From: Dehalococcoidia bacterium
Lineage (GTDB): Bacteria > Chloroflexota > Dehalococcoidia > GIF9 > AB-539-J10
Assembly: GCA_029859145.1 (NCBI GenBank)
Contig: JAOUDT010000010.1
Coordinates: forward strand, 1 to 14,208
DNA: 14,208 nucleotides
Direction: 5' to 3'
Shown here: positions 1 to 7,126 of the stretch, in pieces
Layout of the letters: every line of letters begins with the position of its first letter
Numbering within the stretch: the stretch's first letter is position 1
Program-made: the position numbers and the translations under genes
Notes under the pieces: model-generated
Database searches by the model: none
What the model saw: the letters and a program-made list of their open reading frames with translations, nothing else
What the model was told of the DNA's origin: nothing

Positions 1-399
1 TGAGGCAGCAAGAGTGGGCAAGAGCCTGTCTGGTGAGCCGCCGGGCTCAGAGCTAAATAGAACGTAGGCGAAACCTGTAGTAGGTCCGATGCCGAGATCG
101 TAGAAGTATTCTGTAATAGCTTTGCCGATTATAGCTTTGCCTCTATAGGGTGGGATAGAGACTTAGCTCGTGCAATTGACTGAATAGGTACTACAATTAT
201 TGCTACGGCAAGAAGCCCCTGGCCGCTTCTCCTCTATCTTTGCGTCTTCCTCTCTGACTATCCTCCACAGCTTCAAATAGAACTATCTTCTAGAATACAG
301 TCTCTTCCCAACCTATTTTACTATTGTCATACTGTCCTCAAGACAGCTATTTCCTCTTTGTCATGCTGAATGACAAGGGAGAAAGCTGGAGGGAGAGTC
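1..399. other. Intergenic region upstream of the GH3-family gene
   Basis: I see no gene I can support here. Forward frames 2 and 3 stay open from the window edge only to about position 66 and 54, so the tail of an upstream gene is possible but unprovable. The region has an 11-bp direct repeat (atagctttgcc at 116-126 and 131-141). It also has a near-repeat pair, ttgtcatactg (324-334) and ttgtcatgctg (358-368). A 7-bp perfect inverted repeat, ttgtcat/atgacaa (358-364 and 370-376), has a 5-nt loop. A weak extended -10 promoter candidate is TTCCCA (305-310), 17 bp, then CATACT (328-333) preceded by TGT. Confidence 0.5.
388..392 (+). promoter_or_regulatory. Ribosome binding site deciding the GH3-family start
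   Basis: GGAGG lies 7 nt before ATG 400. This favours that codon over the in-frame ATG at 370, which has no Shine-Dalgarno sequence. Confidence 0.7.
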
Positions 400-2067
400 A
401 TGACAAGACCCATCGAGTTACTGCGTGGGGGCAGAAAAGAAGAGTTGTGGCAGATGTGCTGCGGATTTCTTAGCCTGAATCTCGAGCAGTTTATGGCTAT
501 TCAGAAGAGGCTGCTCTTGGAGCAGATTGAGCTATTGAAAGACAGCGAACTGGGCAGGAGGGTGATGGGGGGTGCCATGCCCGATACAGTGGAGGAATTT
601 CGCAATCAGGTACCGTTGACTACGTACGCAAATTACCTACCTGAACTTGTGGAAAAGAAAGAAGATGTACTGCCGGCAAGGCCTGAGGCATGGGTGCATA
701 CTGTGGCCAGGATTGGTGAGTATACTTTCAAATGGGTGCCTTTATCTGAGGTGTTTTTGCAGGAGTTCGAGCGCGTGGCTGGTGGAGTTGGCCTTTTGAG
801 CAGTTGCAGCCGTGAAGGCCACTACTTGGTCAAGGACCACCTGAAGCTCCTGGCTACCATGGGGTCGCGTGATTACGGGTCCGGCATCGTGGCATATCTG
901 ACTAGACAGGCACTCGGCTGCGACATCTTCCCCTCTGACGGAGCAGAAATGACCTTTCAAGAGAAGATGGACATCGGCTTCCAGGAGGCCCTATCGACGG
1001 GCCTTGATGCTCTTGGCGGCGTGCCCTCTGTGCTAGCCTATGTTGGTGAGTTGTTTAGACAGAGGATGAACGATGTTGATGCTCGTTTTCTATTCTCTCA
1101 TCCCAAGGCATGCGCCCGGCTGATGAAGGGATTGGCCAAGAGCAAGCTCGCTGGGCGCGCCATGCTTCCCAGGGACATCTGGACACTCAAAGCGATTATT
1201 GGCGGCGGCGCAGACACGGCAATCTTCGCAGAAACGGTAGAGGAACTGTGGGGGAGGGAGGTCCTGCAGATATATGTCGGCACTGAGGGCGGTATCTATG
1301 CTACCCAGACCTGGGACCACGAAGGCATGACTTTCGTTCCCAACCTTAACTTCTTCGAGTTGATTCCTGAAAGGGAAATGTTTAGGTGGCAGTTGGACCA
1401 TTCCTATCAGCCGCAGACCATCTTGCTGGACGAGGCGAAAGCGGGCGACCTCTACGAGATAGTGATCACCAATTTTCACGGCGGTATTATGACGAGGTAC
1501 CGCATTGGCGACATAATAAGGATAACCTCGCTGCGAAATGAAAAACTCAACATCGATATTCCCCAGATGGCATTCCATGGCCGCGCTGACGACTTCGTTG
1601 ACGTTGCCTCTCTGGGTCGGCTGACAGAGAGAGTGATTCGCCAGGCGATGGAAAAGAGCGGCGTTCCTTATGTTGACTGGGTAGCACGCAAGGAAGTGAT
1701 CGACGATAAGCCCGTACTGCACGTTTATCTTGAACTTGAAGAGGGCCAGATTGCCAGTGAGAAAAGCCTGTCAACAGTAATACGTGAGCAGTTTAAGAGA
1801 CTGGATAAAAGGCATCGCTGCAATCTCTACAGCTTCATCGGAGATATGGAAACGGCGCTGGCCCTGAAGCCTGTAGAAGTCACTCTGCTTCCCCAGGGTG
1901 CATTTTCCAACTATGTGGCCCGGCGAGATTCCCAAGCAGTTGGTTTGGAGAGCGTAAAACCGCCGCACGTTAATCCCTCGGAAGAAGTGCTCTCTCTACT
2001 GAGATCTCCTATGGTCGTGGTGGAGGCTGCACCCGTAGGCGAAGCCGAACGTGCCCCTGCCCGCTGA
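400..2067 (+). CDS. GH3-family acyl-adenylating enzyme (ANL superfamily)
   Basis: This 555-residue protein resembles the GH3 (auxin-responsive promoter) family, ATP-dependent acyl-adenylate-forming enzymes best known in plants for joining amino acids to jasmonate or auxin. Bacterial members have no settled substrate. The visible signatures are YVGTEGG at residues 292-298, the position of the conserved Y-x-[ST]-[ST]-E-type nucleotide motif; YRIGDI at 367-372; and FHGRADDFVDV near 393, the hinge into the C-terminal lid. The usual Ser/Thr/Gly-rich phosphate loop near residue 100 is unusual, reading HTVARIGEYTFKWVP. I chose ATG 400 because GGAGG at 388-392 lies 7 nt upstream. An in-frame ATG at 370 has no such site and sits inside an inverted repeat. 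The gene appears monocistronic and is closed by a hairpin at 2107-2145. The family call is fairly secure; the substrate is unknown. Confidence 0.8.
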   Translation: MTRPIELLRGGRKEELWQMCCGFLSLNLEQFMAIQKRLLLEQIELLKDSELGRRVMGGAMPDTVEEFRNQVPLTTYANYLPELVEKKEDVLPARPEAWVHTVARIGEYTFKWVPLSEVFLQEFERVAGGVGLLSSCSREGHYLVKDHLKLLATMGSRDYGSGIVAYLTRQALGCDIFPSDGAEMTFQEKMDIGFQEALSTGLDALGGVPSVLAYVGELFRQRMNDVDARFLFSHPKACARLMKGLAKSKLAGRAMLPRDIWTLKAIIGGGADTAIFAETVEELWGREVLQIYVGTEGGIYATQTWDHEGMTFVPNLNFFELIPEREMFRWQLDHSYQPQTILLDEAKAGDLYEIVITNFHGGIMTRYRIGDIIRITSLRNEKLNIDIPQMAFHGRADDFVDVASLGRLTERVIRQAMEKSGVPYVDWVARKEVIDDKPVLHVYLELEEGQIASEKSLSTVIREQFKRLDKRHRCNLYSFIGDMETALALKPVEVTLLPQGAFSNYVARRDSQAVGLESVKPPHVNPSEEVLSLLRSPMVVVEAAPVGEAERAPAR

Positions 2068-2106
2068 GGGCAATCCGGTCTAGACGGAATCAATACGCCG
2101 TATCAA

Positions 2107-2145
2107 GACAAAAAGGGCGAGTTTGAGACCTCACCCCTTTTTGTC
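2107..2145 (+). terminator. Hairpin terminator after the GH3-family gene
   Basis: An 11-bp perfect stem, gacaaaaaggg (2107-2117) with ccctttttgtc (2135-2145), is topped by a further gag/ctc pairing and an 8-nt loop. It begins 40 nt after the stop codon. The A-run and T-run lie within the stem, so it could act in either direction. There is no separate T-tract after the stem, so Rho independence is likely but not certain. Confidence 0.7.
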
Positions 2146-2274
2146 ACTGAAGCAATGCCTCCAGAAATTCCTAACCGGTAGCTGCAGACGCAACAGGTGA
2201 AATTTCAGGTCTATTGTGTACCAGCCAGCTGCAATTGAGACTGGTGGTACGTTCTGGGTATTACCTTAGTTCTC

Positions 2275-2303
2275 TTGACAGCTCTCAAATTAACATTGAT
2301 AAT
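2275..2303 (+). promoter_or_regulatory. Sigma70-type promoter of the GGDEF/HD-GYP gene
   Basis: TTGACA (2275-2280, perfect -35), a 17-bp spacer, and GATAAT (2298-2303, five of six -10 positions). Transcription should begin near 2310, giving a leader of about 100 nt before ATG 2410. Confidence 0.75.
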
Positions 2304-2327
2304 ACTTCGTATCAGAGAGATTTGTGG

Positions 2328-2344
2328 CTCGCAGTGACAGCGAG
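2328..2344 (+). other. Small hairpin in the leader of the GGDEF/HD-GYP gene
   Basis: ctcgc (2328-2332) pairs with gcgag (2340-2344) around a 7-nt loop, about 18 nt after the predicted transcription start. It is a compact GC-rich leader stem of unknown role. It does not match a riboswitch I know. Confidence 0.35.
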
Positions 2345-2409
2345 GAATAGGTCAGAAGCATAGGCAAAACTGTGTTAAAATTCATTTGTTTGAGCGTAGC
2401 GGTGATGTT

Positions 2410-5400
2410 ATGGATGCACAGATTCTGATTCCCTTGATTGCCACGATTGCCTATATCCCCTTATTTGTTATTTTGTTGTCCAATCGGCCGTGGGATAGGA
2501 AGCAATTATTCTTCTTTCTGTTCCTAATTCCGGCAATCCTATGGAGTTCTATCGGTTTCCTCGGCTACAGCGGTCTCTTTGCCGAGGGCAAAACATTCGC
2601 GGTTAAATTCGGCATATGTACTGCTGTTTGGATGCTAGTTCAACTCCACTACTTCGTCTCCTCCTTTTACCAGTCCGGACGCATAAGGACTCCGTGGGCC
2701 TATGGTTTCTTGGCAGCCACGGTCATCCTGACAACAGTCGGCCTCATACCGAAGGAGATTAGAATTGCTGATGGCGGAGCCATCGCTGTTGACTACGGTC
2801 CATGGATTATTGTGATAGGTCTAGTTTTTCTTTTCACGGTAGGTGTCACGGATGTACGTTCTCTGATACAAAAGTACAAGCTCTCGCCCAACCCCTCAGA
2901 GCGCAATCAGATAACCTACCTGCTTGGTGCCATCGGCGTCTTAGCAGTCTTTCTACTAAGCTCCTACACTCCTCGCGGAGGCGAATTCCCTATCAGCCAT
3001 ATTGGCAACATTGTCATTGCCTGTATCCTGACCTACGCTGTAGTGACCCACCGTCTGGTGGATATCAATGTCGTATTCCGTCAAGCCGTTATATATGTAG
3101 TCCTTTATGGTGGCAGTGTTGGCGTGGTGCTACTGGCTTTCACGCTGGCTCATCGAGTCATCGGCTTTGGACTCAACCTTGCCTCTCTAGCGGTAACCAT
3201 GGGTCTGGGAATTCCCGCGATCTTGCTGCTTGTGCACAAGGTACATGACATTTGGCAGAGCAAAGTGGAGGATGCCTTCATGGGCACAAAATCCTTCTAC
3301 CGCAGGCAGCTGTCTCAATTTATCACCGGCATGCATAATGTTCCATCCCTTGAGCAGCTAGGCAATGGATTTACTTCACTGCTCGCTCAGTCTGTTGACT
3401 GTCGGAGAGCTTGCCTGCTTCTGCCCCAGGTTGGAGAAGGAAGTCTTGAAGCCCGGTTTGTCTACCCTCCTGTAGAGGATAATCCTATGGCAGAGTTGAA
3501 GTTGAGGCAGGATAGTCCTGTTGTGACCTGGCTGGAACGCAGAACCACCATATTGCCAGAGAGGAGCCTCACTATCATTCCTGAATTCCAGTCTATGTGG
3601 GAAGAAGAGAGGGAAGAAATCAAGTTGGCTGGAGTGCAGATGTTCGTTCCCTTGGTGAACGAAGGGAAAATCGTGGGCATAGTAGCAGTAAGCGAGAGGC
3701 GAGACGCGAGGCTTTACAGCGTCGAGGACATTGATTTGCTGGAGTCTATCACCGGCCAGGTAGCGGCAAGCATGGAGAAGGAATATTCCCGCGAGCGTCT
3801 GAGAGAACGAGACCAGGAAACAACCCTGCTTAACCGCCTGACTTCAATCATGACCTCCAACGTGAGCATCCAAATGATATTTGAAGGTTTTGCCCAGGAA
3901 TTGAAGAAGGTAGCAGATATTGACTGGGCAACAATTGCCTTGATTGATGGAAACGACCTTTGCTTTATGGTCCTGTCCAGCACCATAGGTTCTGCCTGGC
4001 AGCCGGGGGAGAGAATACCACTCGAAGGGACGGCCACAGAGTTGGCATGCCGTGATAGGCGCGCCGTGTATGAATCCGACCTTAAACGGCAACACAGATT
4101 CTGGACCTCGGAAACTTATTTGCAGCAGGGAATTCGTTCTGTCGTTCACCTACCCCTCAGTGTGGCAGACCATACTATCGGGAGCCTAGTCTTGGCCAGT
4201 CGCCAATCCAACGCCTACAGTCGCGGTCAAATACAACTTCTGCAAAGAGTAGCTTCGCAGATCGCTGCGCCGATCGAGAATGCTCAACTCTATGCTCGGC
4301 TGGAACAGAAGTCTCGTATTGATGCACTTACCGGGCTATTCAACCGACATCATTTTGAAGAGCGACTCAAAGAAGAACTCTCCCGGCATTCTCGTTACGG
4401 TGACCAATTCTCCATATCCATGATTGATCTGGATAACTTCAAGGCCTATAACGATGTGTATGGGCATCCGGCCGGAGATGTTCTTCTGAGCCAGATAGGG
4501 AGAATCATAAAGAACTCTGTCAGGAATGTTGACCTTGCTTTTCGCTATGGTGGCGATGAATTCGTTGTAATACTGCCCCAAACGGCTAGGGATGCTGCTT
4601 ATGTGGTAGCGGAGCGGGTTCGGAGCCAGGTTGCTGAGGAGATGGAGAAGAAAGCAGTTGCTGTGACCTGCAGCATTGGTTTGGCTACCTATCCTGCAGA
4701 TGGAATGTTGTCCGGTGAACTCGTTGATGTCGCGGACACCGCCCTTTACAACGCTAAGCGGACAGGAGGCAATCGAATCTTCCTGTCGTCCAAGATTCTG
4801 CCCAAACCACCGAATGACGGGGGCCTTCCTGGTATTGGCACCGCACCCGGTAGTTTGAATGAGGTCTATGACATAGCCTCGGCCGTGGAGGCCAAGGACC
4901 CGTATACTTATGGTCATTCTAAGAAAGTCAACATTTATGCCATGGCTTTGGCGGAAAGGATTGGATTATCCCCTGACGAGGTATCTGCGTTGAGCGCTGC
5001 TGCTTTGCTCCACGACATCGGCAAAGTCGGCATTTCCGACAGAGTGCTTAACAAAAAGGGAAAGCTTAATAGAGAAGATTGGGAAGCAATCAAGGCACAT
5101 CCCAGGTTAGGGGCAAATATCATCAGCAACATACCCAGACTGGCTCCTTCCACCAATAGCATCCTATATCATCACGAGCGGTGGGATGGTACTGGCTATC
5201 CTGAGGGACTGAAAGGCGAAGAGATTCCGCTGGAAGCCCGCATCCTTGCCATAGCTGATAGCTTCGAGGCCATGACTTCTGCCCGCCCTTATCGTCCTGC
5301 CCTGTCCATCGAGGAGGTAGTGACTGAGCTGAGGCAGGGCGCCGGGCTTCAGTTTGACCCCAAATTGGTGGAGGTGTTCATCGACATTGTTGAGGCCGGG

Positions 5401-5457
5401 CTTCCCGATAGGGTGAAAATAGGACAAGACACATCCGGCGAGCAAATAGGCTCATAA
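2410..5457 (+). CDS. Membrane GAF-GAF-GGDEF-HD-GYP cyclic-dinucleotide enzyme
   Basis: This 1,015-residue protein combines synthesis and breakdown of a cyclic dinucleotide, presumably c-di-GMP. Residues 1 to about 280 hold roughly nine membrane segments, the first seven resembling the 7TM sensor of histidine kinases. Two GAF-like regions follow (about 315-465 and 480-630). The GGDEF domain spans about 636-800, with intact GGDEF at 714-718, IDLDNFK before it, and an inhibitory-site motif RNVD at 705-708 in the standard spacing. The HD-GYP domain (about 816-995) keeps H836, H868-D869, H897, H921-H922, D950 and GYP at 929-931, so both active sites look complete. ATG 2410 is preferred; an in-frame TTG at 2386 would add eight residues. 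Neither has a clear Shine-Dalgarno sequence. The gene stands alone behind its own promoter. The sensed signal, and which activity dominates, cannot be read from sequence. Confidence 0.9.
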   Translation: MDAQILIPLIATIAYIPLFVILLSNRPWDRKQLFFFLFLIPAILWSSIGFLGYSGLFAEGKTFAVKFGICTAVWMLVQLHYFVSSFYQSGRIRTPWAYGFLAATVILTTVGLIPKEIRIADGGAIAVDYGPWIIVIGLVFLFTVGVTDVRSLIQKYKLSPNPSERNQITYLLGAIGVLAVFLLSSYTPRGGEFPISHIGNIVIACILTYAVVTHRLVDINVVFRQAVIYVVLYGGSVGVVLLAFTLAHRVIGFGLNLASLAVTMGLGIPAILLLVHKVHDIWQSKVEDAFMGTKSFYRRQLSQFITGMHNVPSLEQLGNGFTSLLAQSVDCRRACLLLPQVGEGSLEARFVYPPVEDNPMAELKLRQDSPVVTWLERRTTILPERSLTIIPEFQSMWEEEREEIKLAGVQMFVPLVNEGKIVGIVAVSERRDARLYSVEDIDLLESITGQVAASMEKEYSRERLRERDQETTLLNRLTSIMTSNVSIQMIFEGFAQELKKVADIDWATIALIDGNDLCFMVLSSTIGSAWQPGERIPLEGTATELACRDRRAVYESDLKRQHRFWTSETYLQQGIRSVVHLPLSVADHTIGSLVLASRQSNAYSRGQIQLLQRVASQIAAPIENAQLYARLEQKSRIDALTGLFNRHHFEERLKEELSRHSRYGDQFSISMIDLDNFKAYNDVYGHPAGDVLLSQIGRIIKNSVRNVDLAFRYGGDEFVVILPQTARDAAYVVAERVRSQVAEEMEKKAVAVTCSIGLATYPADGMLSGELVDVADTALYNAKRTGGNRIFLSSKILPKPPNDGGLPGIGTAPGSLNEVYDIASAVEAKDPYTYGHSKKVNIYAMALAERIGLSPDEVSALSAAALLHDIGKVGISDRVLNKKGKLNREDWEAIKAHPRLGANIISNIPRLAPSTNSILYHHERWDGTGYPEGLKGEEIPLEARILAIADSFEAMTSARPYRPALSIEEVVTELRQGAGLQFDPKLVEVFIDIVEAGLPDRVKIGQDTSGEQIGS

Positions 5458-5515
5458 TACAACCAGAGACCGAAGAGACATCAAACACTTCGAAAACGAG
5501 AACCAGAATGACAAA

Positions 5516-5527
5516 CCGGAATTCCGG
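5516..5527. repeat. 12-bp perfect palindrome
   Basis: ccggaattccgg is a perfect palindrome in the 176-bp gap between the cyclic-dinucleotide enzyme and the methyltransferase gene. It could be a protein-binding site or part of a dispersed intergenic repeat. No promoter is clear in this gap. Confidence 0.4.
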
Positions 5528-5633
5528 GATGGATGTGTCGAGTGTGTCCAAGAATTTGCGAACACCATGCGGGCACCTTGGATTTTTGTGTATCACTTTG
5601 ATTTTTAGGCTTTGATTCAATTTGTGATCTAGA

Positions 5634-6353
5634 ATGCCGTTTTGGGACATATATTCGTATTTCTATAGTCTATCTTTGAGAAACCTGTTCCCCTATAGCC
5701 GGCTTTTGGAAGACCTAAACGACACGTTAGACCTCAAAGAAAGAGAGCGTATTCTCGATGCGGGTTGTGGGCCCGGACTGGTAATAGAAAAGGTCATCGA
5801 AGAAAACAAAGGAAAAGGAACAAGTATCACAGGCGTAGACATTAACAGAAGGATGATAGCCTACGCCCATAGGAAATGCAGAAACCTATCGAATGTAGAA
5901 CTACGAGTTGCCGATTTGAACAAAAGCCTTGAGTTTCCAGACAACTCCTTTGATAAAGTGATTTGCTCCAACACACTGTACGCCCTGGGAGAGCCTCATA
6001 CAGCCATTTCCGAATTTCACAGAGTCCTGAAGCCAGCCGGCGCACTGATTATGGCCAATCCCAAGCCAAACGCCGCGCAAGACGCACTCATTAGAGAACA
6101 CATATCGACAATTAACAGACTGACTCCCCTTTACAGGAGGGCCTATCATATTCTTGTATCTCTTTTGCTCATTCCTGTGAATTTGGTTGTTATTGCAATC
6201 AACAGAATCATTCTTGGCAAGGGGAAGGCGGGACGATATCACTTTTTGACCGAAGAAGACTTACGGAGAATTCTAAAAGAAGCCGGCTTCACGAATATCA
6301 GCATAAAATCTTGCTACGCTGGCCAAAACTGGCTGGTGAGAGCGGAAAAATAG
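5634..6353 (+). CDS. Class I SAM-dependent methyltransferase
   Basis: This 239-residue protein has the class I (Rossmann-fold) methyltransferase pattern. Motif I is ILDAGCGPG (40-48), the acidic residue ending strand 2 is D69 in TGVDI, the adenine-side acidic residue is D94 in VADL, and FDKVICSNTLYAL (106-118) leads into the post-motif HRVLKPAG (129-136). The N-terminus (FWDIYSYFYS) fits the usual pre-motif helix and supports ATG 5634, although no Shine-Dalgarno sequence is visible. Residues 170-194 form a long hydrophobic stretch, unusual for a soluble enzyme, hinting at membrane association or a lipid or quinone substrate. The gene converges on the 6442-7092 gene with an 88-bp gap. The family is certain; the substrate is unknown. 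Confidence 0.85.
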   Translation: MPFWDIYSYFYSLSLRNLFPYSRLLEDLNDTLDLKERERILDAGCGPGLVIEKVIEENKGKGTSITGVDINRRMIAYAHRKCRNLSNVELRVADLNKSLEFPDNSFDKVICSNTLYALGEPHTAISEFHRVLKPAGALIMANPKPNAAQDALIREHISTINRLTPLYRRAYHILVSLLLIPVNLVVIAINRIILGKGKAGRYHFLTEEDLRRILKEAGFTNISIKSCYAGQNWLVRAEK

Positions 6354-6441
6354 AGACACAGGCGACCAATGTCAGCCTAATCAACTGGTAATCTTACACC
6401 GGGATGAGACTTCCGCCTTGATCTCTGGCAGGACTCAAAAT

Positions 6442-7092
6442 CTAGCATTTTTTCACCAGAACGCATATGTTGTGTGAAAACTCTCTTATCGGGAAATGGT
6501 AGGACTTCTCCGGCGACATCGCAACAATTGCCCAGCCACTTCTGATCAACGCCTTTCGTAACTCGCGATAGGAGAACAGGTGATAGTAACGATAGACTGT
6601 CCTTTCCTTCAGTCGCCACGGGACCCGTTGCTCCTTCGATCTGAACCAGAACCTTGGCTGTCCTCGGTTCCAAACCGTTACAAAAGCCTCTCCCTTCGGC
6701 TTTAATACTCGCCTCAATTCTTCGAATGCCTTCTCTCTTTCTTGTCCGCCCTTAATATGGTGGTAGGTGGCCACCGATATCGCCCAATCGAAGGTATTAT
6801 TGGCGAAAGGCAGAAACAACGCATCACCACTTATCAAGTTGACATAAAACCTGAACTTGGCCGAGTACGTCATAGCTTGCCTGAGCATAGCAACGGACAC
6901 ATCCAGTCCGTTGAGTTCAAACGTTTGCGCGAACGGCAAGAAATCTGGGCCGTGAGCGCAGCCGACATTTAGCAGGTTGCCGCTTTGCCATCTTGCTGCT
7001 AAAGCATCAAGCTCGTCTCTTAATAAAGGCCAGTGCCTTACCCGATACCAGCTTTCAGCTATTTGGTCGAAAACCTGTCTATTTGTAGTCAC
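6442..7092 (-). CDS. Trm9/ALKBH8-like tRNA wobble-uridine methyltransferase
   Basis: This 216-residue class I methyltransferase has features of the Trm9/ALKBH8 family, which methylates cm5U34 of tRNA to mcm5U34 in eukaryotes. Motif I is VGCAHG (43-48), followed by GLDVS (62-66), GDALFLPF (89-96), the YHH at 110-112 and RRVLKPKGE (127-135). The most specific part is the tail: VTVWNRGQ (138-145), VPW (157-159) and RYYHLF (168-173), which match the VPW and RYYHLY blocks I recall from Trm9. The start is GTG 7092, with no strong Shine-Dalgarno sequence. A -10-like CATAAT lies on the minus strand at 7119-7124. The gene diverges from elp3 with 34 bp between start codons, and Elp3 makes the substrate that Trm9 uses. 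No Trm112 partner is in the window. If not Trm9-like, it is a generic small-molecule methyltransferase. Confidence 0.75.
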   Translation of the reverse strand: MTTNRQVFDQIAESWYRVRHWPLLRDELDALAARWQSGNLLNVGCAHGPDFLPFAQTFELNGLDVSVAMLRQAMTYSAKFRFYVNLISGDALFLPFANNTFDWAISVATYHHIKGGQEREKAFEELRRVLKPKGEAFVTVWNRGQPRFWFRSKEQRVPWRLKERTVYRYYHLFSYRELRKALIRSGWAIVAMSPEKSYHFPIREFSHNICVLVKKC

Positions 7093-7126
7093 ATATACAC
7101 TCTGCTAAACTCTAACATATTATGCC

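Noticed and set aside
358..376. Inverted repeat around the ATG at 370 as a translational switch for the GH3 gene
   Set aside because: The start with a real Shine-Dalgarno is at 400, outside the repeat, so the repeat would not cover the initiation site.
1090..1722. Long antisense reading frame inside the GH3-family gene
   Set aside because: It lacks recognisable motifs and the forward frame has clear family motifs throughout, so it is a shadow.
2340..2420. Possible c-di-GMP (GEMM-I) riboswitch before the GGDEF gene, from ggcaaaac and gtagcggtgatgtt
   Set aside because: The two strings are only about 45 nt apart, the conserved GGACGCAAAGCC-type receptor is absent and the paired helices cannot be built.
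4336..4917. 193-codon antisense frame over the GGDEF region
   Set aside because: It lies opposite fully conserved GGDEF coding sequence and has no domain features.
7094..7123. TATACA-18-TATTAT as an elp3 promoter
   Set aside because: The -10 box ends only 3 nt before ATG 7127, so transcription would start inside the gene. The true elp3 promoter is not identified.
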